Assembly: GCA_963652365.1 (NCBI GenBank)
Contig: CAVJTH010000005.1
Location: 1-64,000, forward strand
Source: Hallerella sp963652365
Lineage (GTDB): Bacteria; Fibrobacterota; Fibrobacteria; Fibrobacterales; Fibrobacteraceae
DNA length: 64,000 bases
Reading direction: 5' to 3'
Under the pieces are notes generated by a model. It had not been told where the DNA came from. It searched no databases and worked only from the letters and a program-made list of their open reading frames with translations. This document shows, piece by piece, positions 15,851-24,715 of the stretch (positions are counted from its first letter, which is position 1; each line of letters starts with the position of its first letter). Made by a program: the position numbers and the translations under genes.

Positions 15851-16624
15851 ATGTCGAACTCTTCCCGTCCCGAAATCCTGCTTACGAACGACGATGGCTT
15901 CGAAAGCCCGCCGCTCGTTTCCCTGGCGATGTCCCTTTCGCAAGTGGCAAGCGTCCATGTCGTCGCTCCCGCGACGGAGCAGAGCGGTGTTTCCCATGCG
16001 TTCCAGGGATTTTCCGGGCATGAACTCCGGCGAATCTCCGGCGACTATCCCTTTGACTTTTTCTCTCTCTCCGGGACTCCGGCCGACTGCACGAAGATGG
16101 GACTTCGGAGTCTTTACGGGGATCGTCCGATCGCTTGCGTGCTTTCCGGTCCGAACGCGGGCGAGAATGCGGGCGTCTCGTCGCTGTACTCGGGTACGGT
16201 TGCCGGGGCTCGCGAAGCGGCTCTCTGGGGAACGCCGGGCATCGCGCTTTCGCTCTGTGCGGAATTCTCGGATGGAATGCTTTCCGAACTGTGTCGCTTT
16301 GCGGTCCGGATCGTGGAGGAAAGGCTCTTCGAAAGGATTTCTCCGCGGACCGTCTGGAACGTCAATTTCCCGCGGGAAAACCTTGCATTCCGGGGATACC
16401 GGGTCGCTCCGCAAAACATCTCGATGTTCACGGACCATTACGAGGAACGAGACGGCAGGTATTTTCTCGAAGGGGAAAAGCTTCCCGAGCATTTTGTCGC
16501 GGATTCGGACGACGACCTTCTTTGGCGGGGCTTTGCGACGATCACGCCGATTACGATAGACCAGACGGCTCGCGAAGATCTTCTTCCCGTCGAAAAGGCC
16601 TTGGAAAAAATTTTAGCTAGGTAG
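15851..16624 (+). CDS. surE: 5'-nucleotidase SurE
   Basis: SurE is a metal-dependent phosphatase that acts on nucleoside 5'-monophosphates and exopolyphosphate. The 257-residue protein begins with the hallmark LLTNDDGFESPP, whose Asp14-Asp15 pair binds metal. It continues with VVAPATEQSGVSHAF, the FSLSGTPADC segment, and SGPNAGENAG followed by YSGTVAGAREA. These are the conserved SurE blocks in order, and length is normal. gyrA follows after 16 bases with its own RBS, so the two may share a transcript. Confidence 0.95.
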   Translation: MSNSSRPEILLTNDDGFESPPLVSLAMSLSQVASVHVVAPATEQSGVSHAFQGFSGHELRRISGDYPFDFFSLSGTPADCTKMGLRSLYGDRPIACVLSGPNAGENAGVSSLYSGTVAGAREAALWGTPGIALSLCAEFSDGMLSELCRFAVRIVEERLFERISPRTVWNVNFPRENLAFRGYRVAPQNISMFTDHYEERDGRYFLEGEKLPEHFVADSDDDLLWRGFATITPITIDQTAREDLLPVEKALEKILAR

Positions 16625-16640
16625 AAAACGAAGGAACATC

Positions 16641-19328
16641 ATGGCAGAAAACATCAAACTGATTCCCGGAAAACATTATGACTCGCTGATCGAACGGGAC
16701 ATGCAGGACAGTTACCTGCGCTACTCGATGAGCGTGATTGTCGCACGCGCACTCCCGGACGTGCGGGATGGCCTGAAGCCCGTCCACCGGCGCGTCCTGT
16801 TCGGAATGCACAAGCTCGGACTGACGCCGGACCACAAGACACTGAAGTCGGCGAACATCGTGGGAAAGGTGATGGGTGAATACCACCCGCATGGGGATTC
16901 CGCCATCTACGACACGCTGGTTCGCATGGCGCAGGACTTTTCCCTGCGCTATCCGCTCGTTATCGGCAAGGGAAACTTCGGCTCTGTCGATGCGGACCCT
17001 CCGGCCGCGATGCGTTACACCGAAGCCAAGATGAGCAAGTTCGGTGCCATGATGCTCGAAGACCTGGAAAAGGAAACCGTCGATATGGGCAAGACATACG
17101 ACGAGGAACGCGACGAACCTCTGGTGCTTCCGTCCGCGCTTCCGAACTTGCTTGTGAACGGGTCTTCGGGAATCGCAGTCGGCATGGCGACAAACATTCC
17201 TCCGCACAACCTGCGCGAAATCACGAACGCCATTCACGCCTATTGCGAAAACAACGAGATCGCTCCCGAAGAACTCCTGAACCATGTCTCCGGACCGGAT
17301 TTCCCGACGGGCGGAATCATCTGCGGCAAGGCGGGCATCCGCGAAGCGTACCTCACGGGCCGCGGAAAGATTCGTGTACGGGGCCGTGTCGAAATCGAGA
17401 AGATGGCGAATGGCCGCGAACGACTGGTGATAAGCGAAATTCCCTACATGGTGAACAAGGCGCTGCTCGTCAAGAACATGGCGGATCTCGTTCGCGACAA
17501 GCGTATCGATGGCATCAGCGACATCCGGGACGAATCCGACAGGGACGGTATGCGGGTCGTGGTCGATATCAAGCGCGATTTCCAGGGCGATATCGTTCTG
17601 AACAATCTGTACAAATACACGCAGCTCGAAGACACGTTCAGCGTCTATAGTCTCGCCTTGGTGAACCGGACCCAGCCGACGCTCTTGCCGCTCAAGGACA
17701 TGATTCGTCATTATGTCGATCACCGTCTTGACGTGATCTTGCGCCGCACGCAGTTCGACTTGAAGAAGACCCTTGCCCGGATGCATATCCTGGAAGCTCT
17801 CCGCATCGTCTGCGACAAGGACAATATCGACGAGGTCATCGCGATTATCAAGACTTCCGAAAACACGGAAGACGCGAAGCGAAAGCTCGAAGCGCGTTTC
17901 TCGTTCGACGACGTCCAGTCCCAGGCGATTGTCGATATGCAGCTCAAGCGTCTGACCGGGCTTGAAATCGAAAAGCTCGAAGCGGAATACCAGCAGCTGA
18001 TCCTGGTTGCCAGGGATTTGGAAGACATCGTGGCGCGCAAGGAACGCCGCGTCCAGATATTGCTCGAATCGCTTGACGCGATTACGGAGAAGTATGGCGA
18101 CGAGCGTCGCACGTCCATCGAAGCGTCCGTGCAGGACTTCGATTCCGAAGACCTGATCCCCGAAGAGGAGCAGGTCATTACGCTCAGCCGCGAAGGCTAC
18201 GTGAAGCGTCTGCCCATCGATACGTTCAAGGCGCAGAACCGCGGCGGCAAGGGGATTATCGGCGCGGGCCTCAAGGACGAAGACAACATCCAGACGATTT
18301 TCACCGCGAGCACGCACAGCTACCTGCTCGTGTTCACGAACAAGGGACGCGCCTACTGGACAAAGGTCTATCGCTTGCCGGAAGGATCGCGCAGCGGAAA
18401 GGGCCGTCCGATCGTGAACTTTGTCCGGCTCGAACAGGGAGAGAAGGTCTCGGCGATTGTCCCGGTGCGCAAGTTCGGCGGCTACAACTGCCTGGTCTTT
18501 GCGACGAAGAACGGCATCGTGAACAAGATGGACCTGAAGCTCTTCTCGAATCCGCGGCGTGCCGGAGTCAACGCGATTTCGCTCGACGAAGGCGACGAAC
18601 TGGTGAAAGTCGTGCTGGTCGGCGTGACGGCGGAACAAATGGAAGCGGCCGCACGCGGCGAGGATATCGAGGCGGAAAGCGTGACCGAGGCGGAGGAAAC
18701 CGAAGCCGAAGGCCAGGACGAACCGGTCGATAGCTCGAATCTCGCGAAGGACTTGCTGATGCTTGCGACAAGGAAGGGACAGGCCTTGACGTTCCCGATT
18801 TCCTGCTTCCGTTCGATGGGACGCGGAACCCACGGTGTCCGCGGAATCCGCCTTTCCGAAGGGGACGAAGTCATCGCCCTCCTGTGGCTCAAGTCCGACC
18901 GCAAGGTCCTGACCATCAGCGAGAACGGTTTTGGCAAGCGGTCCGAACCGGCTGCCTACCGGATCACGCGTCGCGGTGGCAAGGGGGTTCGCAACCTGAA
19001 CATCACCGAAAAAACGGGCGAAGCCGTCTTTGTCGATAGCGTCGCGGACGACTACGACCTGATCATCACAAGCCGCGAAGGCCAGGTCATCCGGATTCCT
19101 GTCGCGAGCATCCGCTTGACGGGCCGCGTATCCCAGGGCGTGAAGGCGATAAGCCTTTCGGATAACGACAAGGTCCAGGACGCGACGGCGCTTCCGAGCG
19201 ATGACGATATCGAACAGGAAAGCGTCGAAGGTCAGTCGAACGCCGAGATTACGGATGGCGAATTGCCCAAGGAACCCGCGGAAAATTCCGAAGATTCCGA
19301 AACGCCGGAAGAAAAGTCCGAATCGTAG
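16641..19328 (+). CDS. gyrA: DNA gyrase subunit A
   Basis: GyrA is the breaking and rejoining subunit of the ATP-dependent supercoiling topoisomerase. The 895 residues show the winged-helix core with the catalytic Tyr126 in AAMRYTE. The quinolone-determining HPHGDSAIYD has Ser87 and Asp91, equivalent to E. coli Ser83 and Asp87 and therefore of the drug-susceptible form. The GyrA box appears as QNRGGKGI at the start of the C-terminal pinwheel, which supports gyrase rather than ParC. An acidic insertion (about residues 670-700) interrupts the pinwheel, and the tail is acidic. AAGGA precedes the ATG. gyrB is not in the window. Confidence 0.96.
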   Translation: MAENIKLIPGKHYDSLIERDMQDSYLRYSMSVIVARALPDVRDGLKPVHRRVLFGMHKLGLTPDHKTLKSANIVGKVMGEYHPHGDSAIYDTLVRMAQDFSLRYPLVIGKGNFGSVDADPPAAMRYTEAKMSKFGAMMLEDLEKETVDMGKTYDEERDEPLVLPSALPNLLVNGSSGIAVGMATNIPPHNLREITNAIHAYCENNEIAPEELLNHVSGPDFPTGGIICGKAGIREAYLTGRGKIRVRGRVEIEKMANGRERLVISEIPYMVNKALLVKNMADLVRDKRIDGISDIRDESDRDGMRVVVDIKRDFQGDIVLNNLYKYTQLEDTFSVYSLALVNRTQPTLLPLKDMIRHYVDHRLDVILRRTQFDLKKTLARMHILEALRIVCDKDNIDEVIAIIKTSENTEDAKRKLEARFSFDDVQSQAIVDMQLKRLTGLEIEKLEAEYQQLILVARDLEDIVARKERRVQILLESLDAITEKYGDERRTSIEASVQDFDSEDLIPEEEQVITLSREGYVKRLPIDTFKAQNRGGKGIIGAGLKDEDNIQTIFTASTHSYLLVFTNKGRAYWTKVYRLPEGSRSGKGRPIVNFVRLEQGEKVSAIVPVRKFGGYNCLVFATKNGIVNKMDLKLFSNPRRAGVNAISLDEGDELVKVVLVGVTAEQMEAAARGEDIEAESVTEAEETEAEGQDEPVDSSNLAKDLLMLATRKGQALTFPISCFRSMGRGTHGVRGIRLSEGDEVIALLWLKSDRKVLTISENGFGKRSEPAAYRITRRGGKGVRNLNITEKTGEAVFVDSVADDYDLIITSREGQVIRIPVASIRLTGRVSQGVKAISLSDNDKVQDATALPSDDDIEQESVEGQSNAEITDGELPKEPAENSEDSETPEEKSES

Positions 19329-19346
19329 TCGGAGCTGATTGAAACG

Positions 19347-19377
19347 AAAAGTTCCCTGCCGCGGCGGGGAACTTTTT
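19347..19377 (+). terminator. Terminator between gyrA and the SIMPL gene
   Basis: AAAAGTTCCC (19347-19356) pairs with GGGAACTTTT (19367-19376), extended by inner G-C pairs. It lies about 18 bases after the gyrA stop. The symmetric A and T tracts would let it work for both convergent genes. Confidence 0.85.
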
Positions 19378-19413
19378 GCATTGAACCGATTTGCCGTGAC
19401 GGTAAAGCTTGGC

Positions 19414-20073
19414 CTAGAGGATTTCCCAGACAAACGTCACCGTGTCCCTCAGCTTGATATCTTCGGGTTCGATATCGATTGCGGATTTGGCCAGGACTCC
19501 TTTTTCGATGCAAGAATCATCCATTCGATATCGCGTGTCCGAAAATACATCGAGTTCTCCCCAGTTGTAGTCTATGGACAAGAGCTCTCCCAGTTTCTTG
19601 TTGGAAGCGTCGCATAGGACTTTTGCCTTTTGTCTTGCGTTTTCTGTCGCCGAACGCAAGATTTCTTCCTTGATCGCGTTAGAGTCTTTTACGGTAAAAA
19701 CGATGGAAAGCTGGGGGTGGGCGATACAGGATCCAATGGCGGAAAGCGCCTTGGCGAGCCGTTTTGAATCGAGGGAAATTTCGAGTTTTAAATGGTGATT
19801 TACGACGTAGCCGGCAAATATCCGTTCCTCGTTTCCAAGGTTCCTCTTCCTGTATTCGTATTTGGTATCTACGCTGAAATCGCTCGTCTTTACGGACTTT
19901 TTTTCAAAGCCGACTCCTTCCAATGCGGCGTCAAGGTGCTCGATGTTCATCGCCGCCTTGTCCATCGCTTTTCCGTAATCCATGTCTTGCGAAAAAAGCT
20001 GCATCGAAAGAATGACTAAATCGGGAGCGACCGAAAGATTTCCGATTCCCTTGACCGTGATGGTTTTTGACAT
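19414..20073 (-). CDS. SIMPL-domain (DUF541) protein
   Basis: The 219-residue protein shows the SIMPL/DUF541 pattern: the opening ITVKGIGNLSVAPDLVILSM, a middle FAGYVVNHHLKLEI strand, and a late ARQKAKVLCDASNKKLGEL helix. Family members are mostly periplasmic or membrane proteins of uncertain function, but no signal peptide is visible here, so this one looks cytoplasmic. AGGAGGT stands directly before the ATG and is the strongest Shine-Dalgarno in the window. It lies 48 bases downstream of the macrodomain gene on the same strand. Confidence 0.8.
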   Translation of the reverse strand: MSKTITVKGIGNLSVAPDLVILSMQLFSQDMDYGKAMDKAAMNIEHLDAALEGVGFEKKSVKTSDFSVDTKYEYRKRNLGNEERIFAGYVVNHHLKLEISLDSKRLAKALSAIGSCIAHPQLSIVFTVKDSNAIKEEILRSATENARQKAKVLCDASNKKLGELLSIDYNWGELDVFSDTRYRMDDSCIEKGVLAKSAIDIEPEDIKLRDTVTFVWEIL

Positions 20074-20121
20074 GCATACCTCCTGTCTTGTTCTGGTCGA
20101 ATTCTTGCAAAGGCAAGTTTC

Positions 20122-21345
20122 CTATCCGAGAAATCTACAAAATGTCTCGTAATTGGCGATTTCGTCGCCCTTGTGGAAGATGGCAAATTCCACTTCGTCA
20201 AAGGCTTCCTTGTATTCTTCCATGAGTTCCGCGTAGGCGCGTGCGACAGCTTCGGGATCGTTTCTGAACGCTCCGCAGCCGAATGCGCCGAGAACAAGTG
20301 CGTTCGCTCCGTTATCGATGGCCGCGTCAAGGATCTTTCTTCCGCGACCGATGTGCAAGTCGCGGAGATCGTCTCCCGACAAGGGATGGCTCGTTCCTCT
20401 AAAGTTTGGCGCCGCGCACGTGATGACATCGACATCGATCCAATCTTCTTCGGGGAGCCTTTGCGGCTGGTTTTCGTCCGACTTGACAATCTTGATGCCC
20501 GGGGAATAGATGCAGGCATCGGTATAGAGACGGCTTCTGTAGAACTGGTGGAAGGAATAGTATCTTTCGTGCAATATCTTCTGGTTCAAGACGGGATACA
20601 GCGTCGAGCAGCGACAGAGGCTCTCTTCCTGTGCGGCGCTTCCGCTCCGGACGCCGCCCCCGGGCGATGTCGCCGAGGCGAAATTGAGAACGGCGACGCG
20701 CATTTCGGGATGGCGTTCCTTGATAAGCCTTGCCGCCTGAAAGCTCCGGTGGTCCGTGACCGAAATCTTCGCCTGCTTTCCGATCCGCCTTTCGACGGAA
20801 ATCGTTTCCCTAGCCGGGTAGAATCGGGTATGGGAAACGGATCGTTTCACCGCCTCCGCGAGAGAAGCGCTTTCTTCGATCATCGCGAGCGTATCCCGGA
20901 ATACGGAGACAAGCCGCGTCTTGCGCTCGTCGCGGGTCTCCGTAACCGTCGAGCTTCCCGTCAAGACATCCGCAAAGGGTCGTGGGAGAATGACGTTGTC
21001 CAGGTCGAGCGCCTCTTCGAAGAACGGTGCGATTTCTGCAGGCGTGAATCCTGCGATTCCGCATCCGATGGGCGTAACCAGAAACTTTAGACCTGGATTC
21101 TTCTTGGCAAAGTCGATAAATTCATCGACGTAGGGCTTGATGGTCTCTGTTCCGCCCTGCATTGTCGGAATCGCATAGCTTTTTCCTTGGATGCCGACCC
21201 CTTGGCCCCAGATCGCTCCGAAATGCCTCTCCGCCGCCCGAGCCGCTCCTCCGCCATGGTGACCGGCCAGATTGCTGCCAAACACGAAGATTTCACCATT
21301 CGCCAGGGAATGGATTTTTTCGGGGGTGAATTCCGTTCTGCTCAT
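20122..21345 (-). CDS. Two-domain protein: A1S_2505-like macro fold plus TIGR02452/PARG-type domain
   Basis: The 407-residue protein joins two ADP-ribose-type domains. Residues 1-130 (IFVFGSNLAGHHGGGAA, KFLVTPIGCGIAGF) resemble the phage-associated A1S_2505 family. Residues about 135-407 are a microbial poly(ADP-ribose) glycohydrolase-like TIGR02452 domain: SPGGGV at 228-232 and QEES at 239-242 form the GGG and QEE signature of bacterial PARG, with VLGAFGCGAF later. The predicted activity is removal of ADP-ribose from proteins or nucleic acids; this is family inference. An AGGAGAA RBS precedes the ATG. Proteins carrying these domains often occur in phage or defence settings, but neighbours here are housekeeping genes. 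The fusion itself is noteworthy. Confidence 0.8.
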   Translation of the reverse strand: MSRTEFTPEKIHSLANGEIFVFGSNLAGHHGGGAARAAERHFGAIWGQGVGIQGKSYAIPTMQGGTETIKPYVDEFIDFAKKNPGLKFLVTPIGCGIAGFTPAEIAPFFEEALDLDNVILPRPFADVLTGSSTVTETRDERKTRLVSVFRDTLAMIEESASLAEAVKRSVSHTRFYPARETISVERRIGKQAKISVTDHRSFQAARLIKERHPEMRVAVLNFASATSPGGGVRSGSAAQEESLCRCSTLYPVLNQKILHERYYSFHQFYRSRLYTDACIYSPGIKIVKSDENQPQRLPEEDWIDVDVITCAAPNFRGTSHPLSGDDLRDLHIGRGRKILDAAIDNGANALVLGAFGCGAFRNDPEAVARAYAELMEEYKEAFDEVEFAIFHKGDEIANYETFCRFLG

Positions 21346-21437
21346 GCTTGATTCTCCTAGATTCGATTCGTATCAAGCTAAAAATAGCCAGAATCCGGGA
21401 ATCGGGTGTCGCCTTGCAGGTGACTTTTTGGCGCGTT

Positions 21438-21851
21438 CTACGATTCGTTGAAAATCTTGAACCGTTTCCAGGGCTTGATCGCCCGATAGGCAAGCGCCCC
21501 GACGAGGCCGCCCACGAGATCCGCGCACACGTCGGCCGCCGACACGGAACGCCCCGGTACAAAGCTCTGGTGAAATTCGTCGAAAACTCCGGCGACAAGG
21601 CAAAGCCCCGCTGCGCAAAGCGCCATCGCGAGCGGTCTTCTGTCCCACCGCGCGTTGGCGAACCACAGGCAGAAACACGCTCCGAGGACCGCATACACGC
21701 CGCCGTGCACCAGCTTGTCGAAAGGCGATACCAGCCAAGTCATGCCGCTTCCCGGAATCGCCGACGTTCGAAAGATCATCGCGAGCAGTATAATTCCGGG
21801 AATATAGCGGAACAGGGGATAGCGTTCCAGGAGACCGTCCATGCGTTTCAT
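21438..21851 (-). CDS. VanZ-family membrane protein
   Basis: The 137-residue protein has about four transmembrane segments and the VanZ core motif DEFHQSFVPGRSVSAADVCAD. The ATG at 21851 was chosen over an upstream TTG because a TATCTTTA element on the minus strand ends four bases before it. VanZ homologues are linked to glycopeptide tolerance in some firmicutes, but most are uncharacterised envelope proteins and resistance should not be assumed. It is divergent from ogt, with both promoters packed into about 65 bases. Confidence 0.8.
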   Translation of the reverse strand: MKRMDGLLERYPLFRYIPGIILLAMIFRTSAIPGSGMTWLVSPFDKLVHGGVYAVLGACFCLWFANARWDRRPLAMALCAAGLCLVAGVFDEFHQSFVPGRSVSAADVCADLVGGLVGALAYRAIKPWKRFKIFNES

Positions 21852-21855
21852 GCCA

Positions 21856-21863
21856 TAAAGATA
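21856..21863 (-). promoter_or_regulatory. -7/-10 like element for the vanZ-like gene
   Basis: TATCTTTA on the minus strand ends four bases before the chosen ATG at 21851. No Shine-Dalgarno is present. Confidence 0.4.
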
Positions 21864-21906
21864 GAAAACCGGCAAATTCTCCGCGTAGCGGCCTAGTGGC
21901 AAATTC

Positions 21907-21914
21907 TATCTTGA
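21907..21914 (+). promoter_or_regulatory. -7/-10 like element for ogt
   Basis: TATCTTGA ends four bases before the ogt ATG at 21919. The intervening AAGGAA overlaps a possible minimal RBS. Confidence 0.4.
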
Positions 21915-21918
21915 AGGA

Positions 21919-22461
21919 ATGCTTTTCATTGCGCACTACCCGTCTCCCATCGGAAGCGTCACGCTCGCAAGCGACGGCGAAAACCTGACGGGACTCTGGT
22001 TCGACGGGCAACGATACGACCGCGGATCGCTCCAGGGCGCCTGTCTTGCGGAAAGGGACTTGCCCGTGTTCTCGCTCGCGAAAAAATGGCTCGACATCTA
22101 CTTTTCGGGAAGCGCTCCCGGTTTTACGCCGCCCCTGAACGTCGAAGGCTCCGCGTTCCGCAAGACGGTCTTGGACATTTTGCGGGAGATTCCCTTTGGA
22201 TGCACGATGACTTACGGCGAAGTCGCCCGGGAAGTCGCCCTGCGGATGGGAAAGCCTTTGATGTCCGCGCAGGCTGTCGGCCTTGCGGTCGGGCACAATC
22301 CCATATCCCTCGTCGTTCCCTGTCACCGCGTCCTCGGAAAGAACGGAAAACTCGTCGGTTACGCGGGCGGCCTCGAACGGAAAGCCTTCTTGCTCCGAAA
22401 CGAGGGGATAAAGCTTCGGACCCTGCAAGAATTTTCGCCCGCCCTCCCAAACATTTTATAA
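21919..22461 (+). CDS. ogt: Methylated-DNA--[protein]-cysteine S-methyltransferase
   Basis: This repair protein transfers alkyl groups from O6-alkylguanine to its own cysteine in a one-time reaction. The 180-residue protein has the C-terminal AGT domain with active-site VPCHRVLG (Cys135), the DNA-binding helix TYGEVAREVALRMG, and GYAGGLERKAFLL after it. There is no Ada-type N-terminal domain, so it is an Ogt-class enzyme. Its promoter-like element ends four bases before the start. Confidence 0.93.
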   Translation: MLFIAHYPSPIGSVTLASDGENLTGLWFDGQRYDRGSLQGACLAERDLPVFSLAKKWLDIYFSGSAPGFTPPLNVEGSAFRKTVLDILREIPFGCTMTYGEVAREVALRMGKPLMSAQAVGLAVGHNPISLVVPCHRVLGKNGKLVGYAGGLERKAFLLRNEGIKLRTLQEFSPALPNIL

Positions 22462-22504
22462 ATTACCATCCAAAGCCATTCAATTCATTCGACTGGAGAT
22501 TAAA

Positions 22505-23809
22505 ATGCGTAAACGACTTTTGACTGAAGGTGCCAAGGAACTCTCTTACGAAATCCGCGAGATTGTCAAGAAGGCGAATCAGTTGAAGGCACTCGGTCTA
22601 AAGATCCACTGGGAAAACATCGGCGACCCGATCGAAAAGCATTGCCAGCTTCCCGAATGGATCAAGGACATTGTCGGCGACATCGTGAAGCGGAACAAGA
22701 GCTACGGCTACTGTCCGTCGAAAGGGCTTCTCGACACCCGCGAATTTCTCGCGAGCGAGACGAACAGGCTCGGCGGCGTGCAGATCACCGCGGACGACAT
22801 TCTCTTCTTCAACGGTCTTGGCGACGCCATTTCCACGATCTACAGCCTGCTTTCCATGACGACCCGCATCATCGGACCGTCTCCCGCCTACAGCACGCAC
22901 AGTTCCGCCGAAGCCTCGCATGCGCACTCCTCGCCGCTTGTCTATCACCTGCGTCCGGAAAACCACTGGCTGCCCGACCTCGAAGAACTCGAAAACAAGG
23001 TCAAGTACAACCCGAACGTCGCAGGCATTCTCATTATCAACCCGGACAATCCGACGGGCATGGTCTATCCGATGGAATACCTGGAGAACATGGTGAAAAT
23101 CGCAAGGGACTACCGCCTCTGCATCATTTGCGATGAAATCTACAACAAGATTACCTACAACGGGGTGAAGGCGCACCCGCTGGCGACGTACATCGGCGAG
23201 GTTCCGGGCATTTCGCTCAACGGCATTTCCAAGCAGTATCCGTGGCCGGGTGCCCGGTGCGGATGGGCGGAATACTACAACCGCGACAAGGATCCCGAAT
23301 TCGACGCCTTCTGCCGCGCGATAGACAACGCGAAGATGATCGAAGTCTGTTCCACGACCATCCCGCAGCTCACGATTCCGAAAGTCCTCGGCGATCCGCG
23401 CTACAAGATCCACCGCGACGCGCTCAACGAGCAGATCGGCCGCCGCAGCGCGCTCATCAACGAAATCCTCTCGGAAGTGCCCGAGCTCTACTTCAACCCG
23501 ACCTACGGCGCGTTCTACAACACGATTGTCTTCAAGCCGGGCGTTCTCAACGACCGCCAGACGCTCCCCATCGAAGATCCGAAAATCAGGAGCCTCGTGG
23601 AAAAGTGGACGGAAAGCGTTTCGAGCCTCGACTACCGCTTTGTCTATTACCTGCTCGCCTCGACAGGCGTGTGCGTTGTCCCCATCAGCAGCTTCTGCAG
23701 CGAGCTCGACGGCTTCCGCATCACGCTTCTCGAAGAGGACGAAGACGAACTGCGCCTCGTGTTCACGAAGATTCGCGATGCCATCAAGGCCTACGTCAAG
23801 AGCGCCTAG
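22505..23809 (+). CDS. PLP-dependent class I/II aminotransferase
   Basis: The 434-residue protein is a fold-type I aminotransferase of the aspartate/alanine group. ILIINPDNPTGMVYP, IICDEIYNKITYNG and the Schiff-base motif LNGISKQYPWPGARCGW are in the expected order. The substrate is not fixed by these motifs. A GGAG RBS precedes the ATG, with an AT-rich stretch (TAAATTAC near 22458) that could be the promoter. It stands alone between ogt and the DsbA-like gene. Confidence 0.9.
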   Translation: MRKRLLTEGAKELSYEIREIVKKANQLKALGLKIHWENIGDPIEKHCQLPEWIKDIVGDIVKRNKSYGYCPSKGLLDTREFLASETNRLGGVQITADDILFFNGLGDAISTIYSLLSMTTRIIGPSPAYSTHSSAEASHAHSSPLVYHLRPENHWLPDLEELENKVKYNPNVAGILIINPDNPTGMVYPMEYLENMVKIARDYRLCIICDEIYNKITYNGVKAHPLATYIGEVPGISLNGISKQYPWPGARCGWAEYYNRDKDPEFDAFCRAIDNAKMIEVCSTTIPQLTIPKVLGDPRYKIHRDALNEQIGRRSALINEILSEVPELYFNPTYGAFYNTIVFKPGVLNDRQTLPIEDPKIRSLVEKWTESVSSLDYRFVYYLLASTGVCVVPISSFCSELDGFRITLLEEDEDELRLVFTKIRDAIKAYVKSA

Positions 23810-23935
23810 CACAAAAAGCAAACTTTATTTTACATTGGGCGGTTTCACGGGCAACCGGAAAAATAAATTTTCGGGTTCCGAACGACCGCCTTTTATATAT
23901 TTTCAAAAACGAAATTTCACAAGAAGGATCATTTC

Positions 23936-24679
23936 ATGAAATCATTTTCGCTAGCCCTTTCCGCAGCCCTTGTCTTTTCCCTGTCCGCCTGCAACCAGGC
24001 GTCGGCCAGCGGAAAGTCTTCCGACGCCAAGCTCGACAGTCTTTCCGCCGAAGTCAAGACGATGCACGAAGAGTTCGAAATCCTGAAGTACGGGCTTGAA
24101 AAGCGCGGTCTTTCCATCGAGCAGATGAAGGCCGAAATGGAAGCGGACAACAAGGTCTGGGAAATCCCCGACGGAGCGAGTCCCGTCTATGGCAACACCA
24201 AGAACCCGCTTCTCACGATTGTCGAGTTCTCCGAGTTCCAGTGCCCGTATTGCGCACGCATCGCACCGGCCATCCACGATCTGATGGACAAGCACAAGGA
24301 CGAGATCAAGTTCGTGTTCAAGCATTTTCCGCTGAGCTTCCACCAGGACGCTCCGGCCGCCGCCGCCGCGACCATGGCCGCCCAGGAACAGGGCAAGTTC
24401 TGGGAATACCGCTATGCGCTCGCGAGCCACAACCGCGAACTCACGCCCGAAACATTCAAGAAGGTCGCCAAGGAAGTAGGCCTCGACATGGCGAAGTTCG
24501 AAAAGAGCATGGCTCTCGATTCCGTGAAGCAGGCGAAAATCAACGCGGACTTCCAGCTCGGCGTCAAGGTCGGCGTCCAGGGAACCCCCAACTTCTATAT
24601 CAACGGCAAGCGGCAGGACCGTTTCAGCCCGGAGCTTGTCGAAAAGCTCCTGAAAGAAGCCCGGGACGCGAAAAAGTAG
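23936..24679 (+). CDS. DsbA-family thioredoxin-fold lipoprotein
   Basis: The 247-residue protein has a lipoprotein signal with lipobox LSAC (Cys19). A short helical stretch (about 30-70) is followed by a DsbA/DsbG-like domain with FSEFQCPYCARI (Cys103 and Cys106) and the cis-Pro loop VQGTPNFYING. It should oxidise or isomerise thiols in exported proteins, tethered to a membrane. Many proteins in this window are exported and Cys-rich (TSP3 repeats, the xylanase module), so they are plausible clients. The start has an AAGGA RBS. A TATATTTT stretch about 40 bases upstream may be the promoter. Confidence 0.88.
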   Translation: MKSFSLALSAALVFSLSACNQASASGKSSDAKLDSLSAEVKTMHEEFEILKYGLEKRGLSIEQMKAEMEADNKVWEIPDGASPVYGNTKNPLLTIVEFSEFQCPYCARIAPAIHDLMDKHKDEIKFVFKHFPLSFHQDAPAAAAATMAAQEQGKFWEYRYALASHNRELTPETFKKVAKEVGLDMAKFEKSMALDSVKQAKINADFQLGVKVGVQGTPNFYINGKRQDRFSPELVEKLLKEARDAKK

Positions 24680-24715
24680 TTTCTAGAAAAACACCATCAA
24701 AAAGGAAAATACCGA

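Noticed and set aside
16617..19433. Open frame of more than 900 codons on the minus strand opposite gyrA
   Set aside because: It lies exactly antisense to a certain gene. GC-rich codon usage with few stop complements produces such shadows, and the translation shows no domain or signal.
21438..21851. VanZ homologue as a glycopeptide resistance gene
   Set aside because: Only the broad VanZ family is supported. No vanA/vanH/vanX or regulator is nearby, and the family is widespread in susceptible bacteria.
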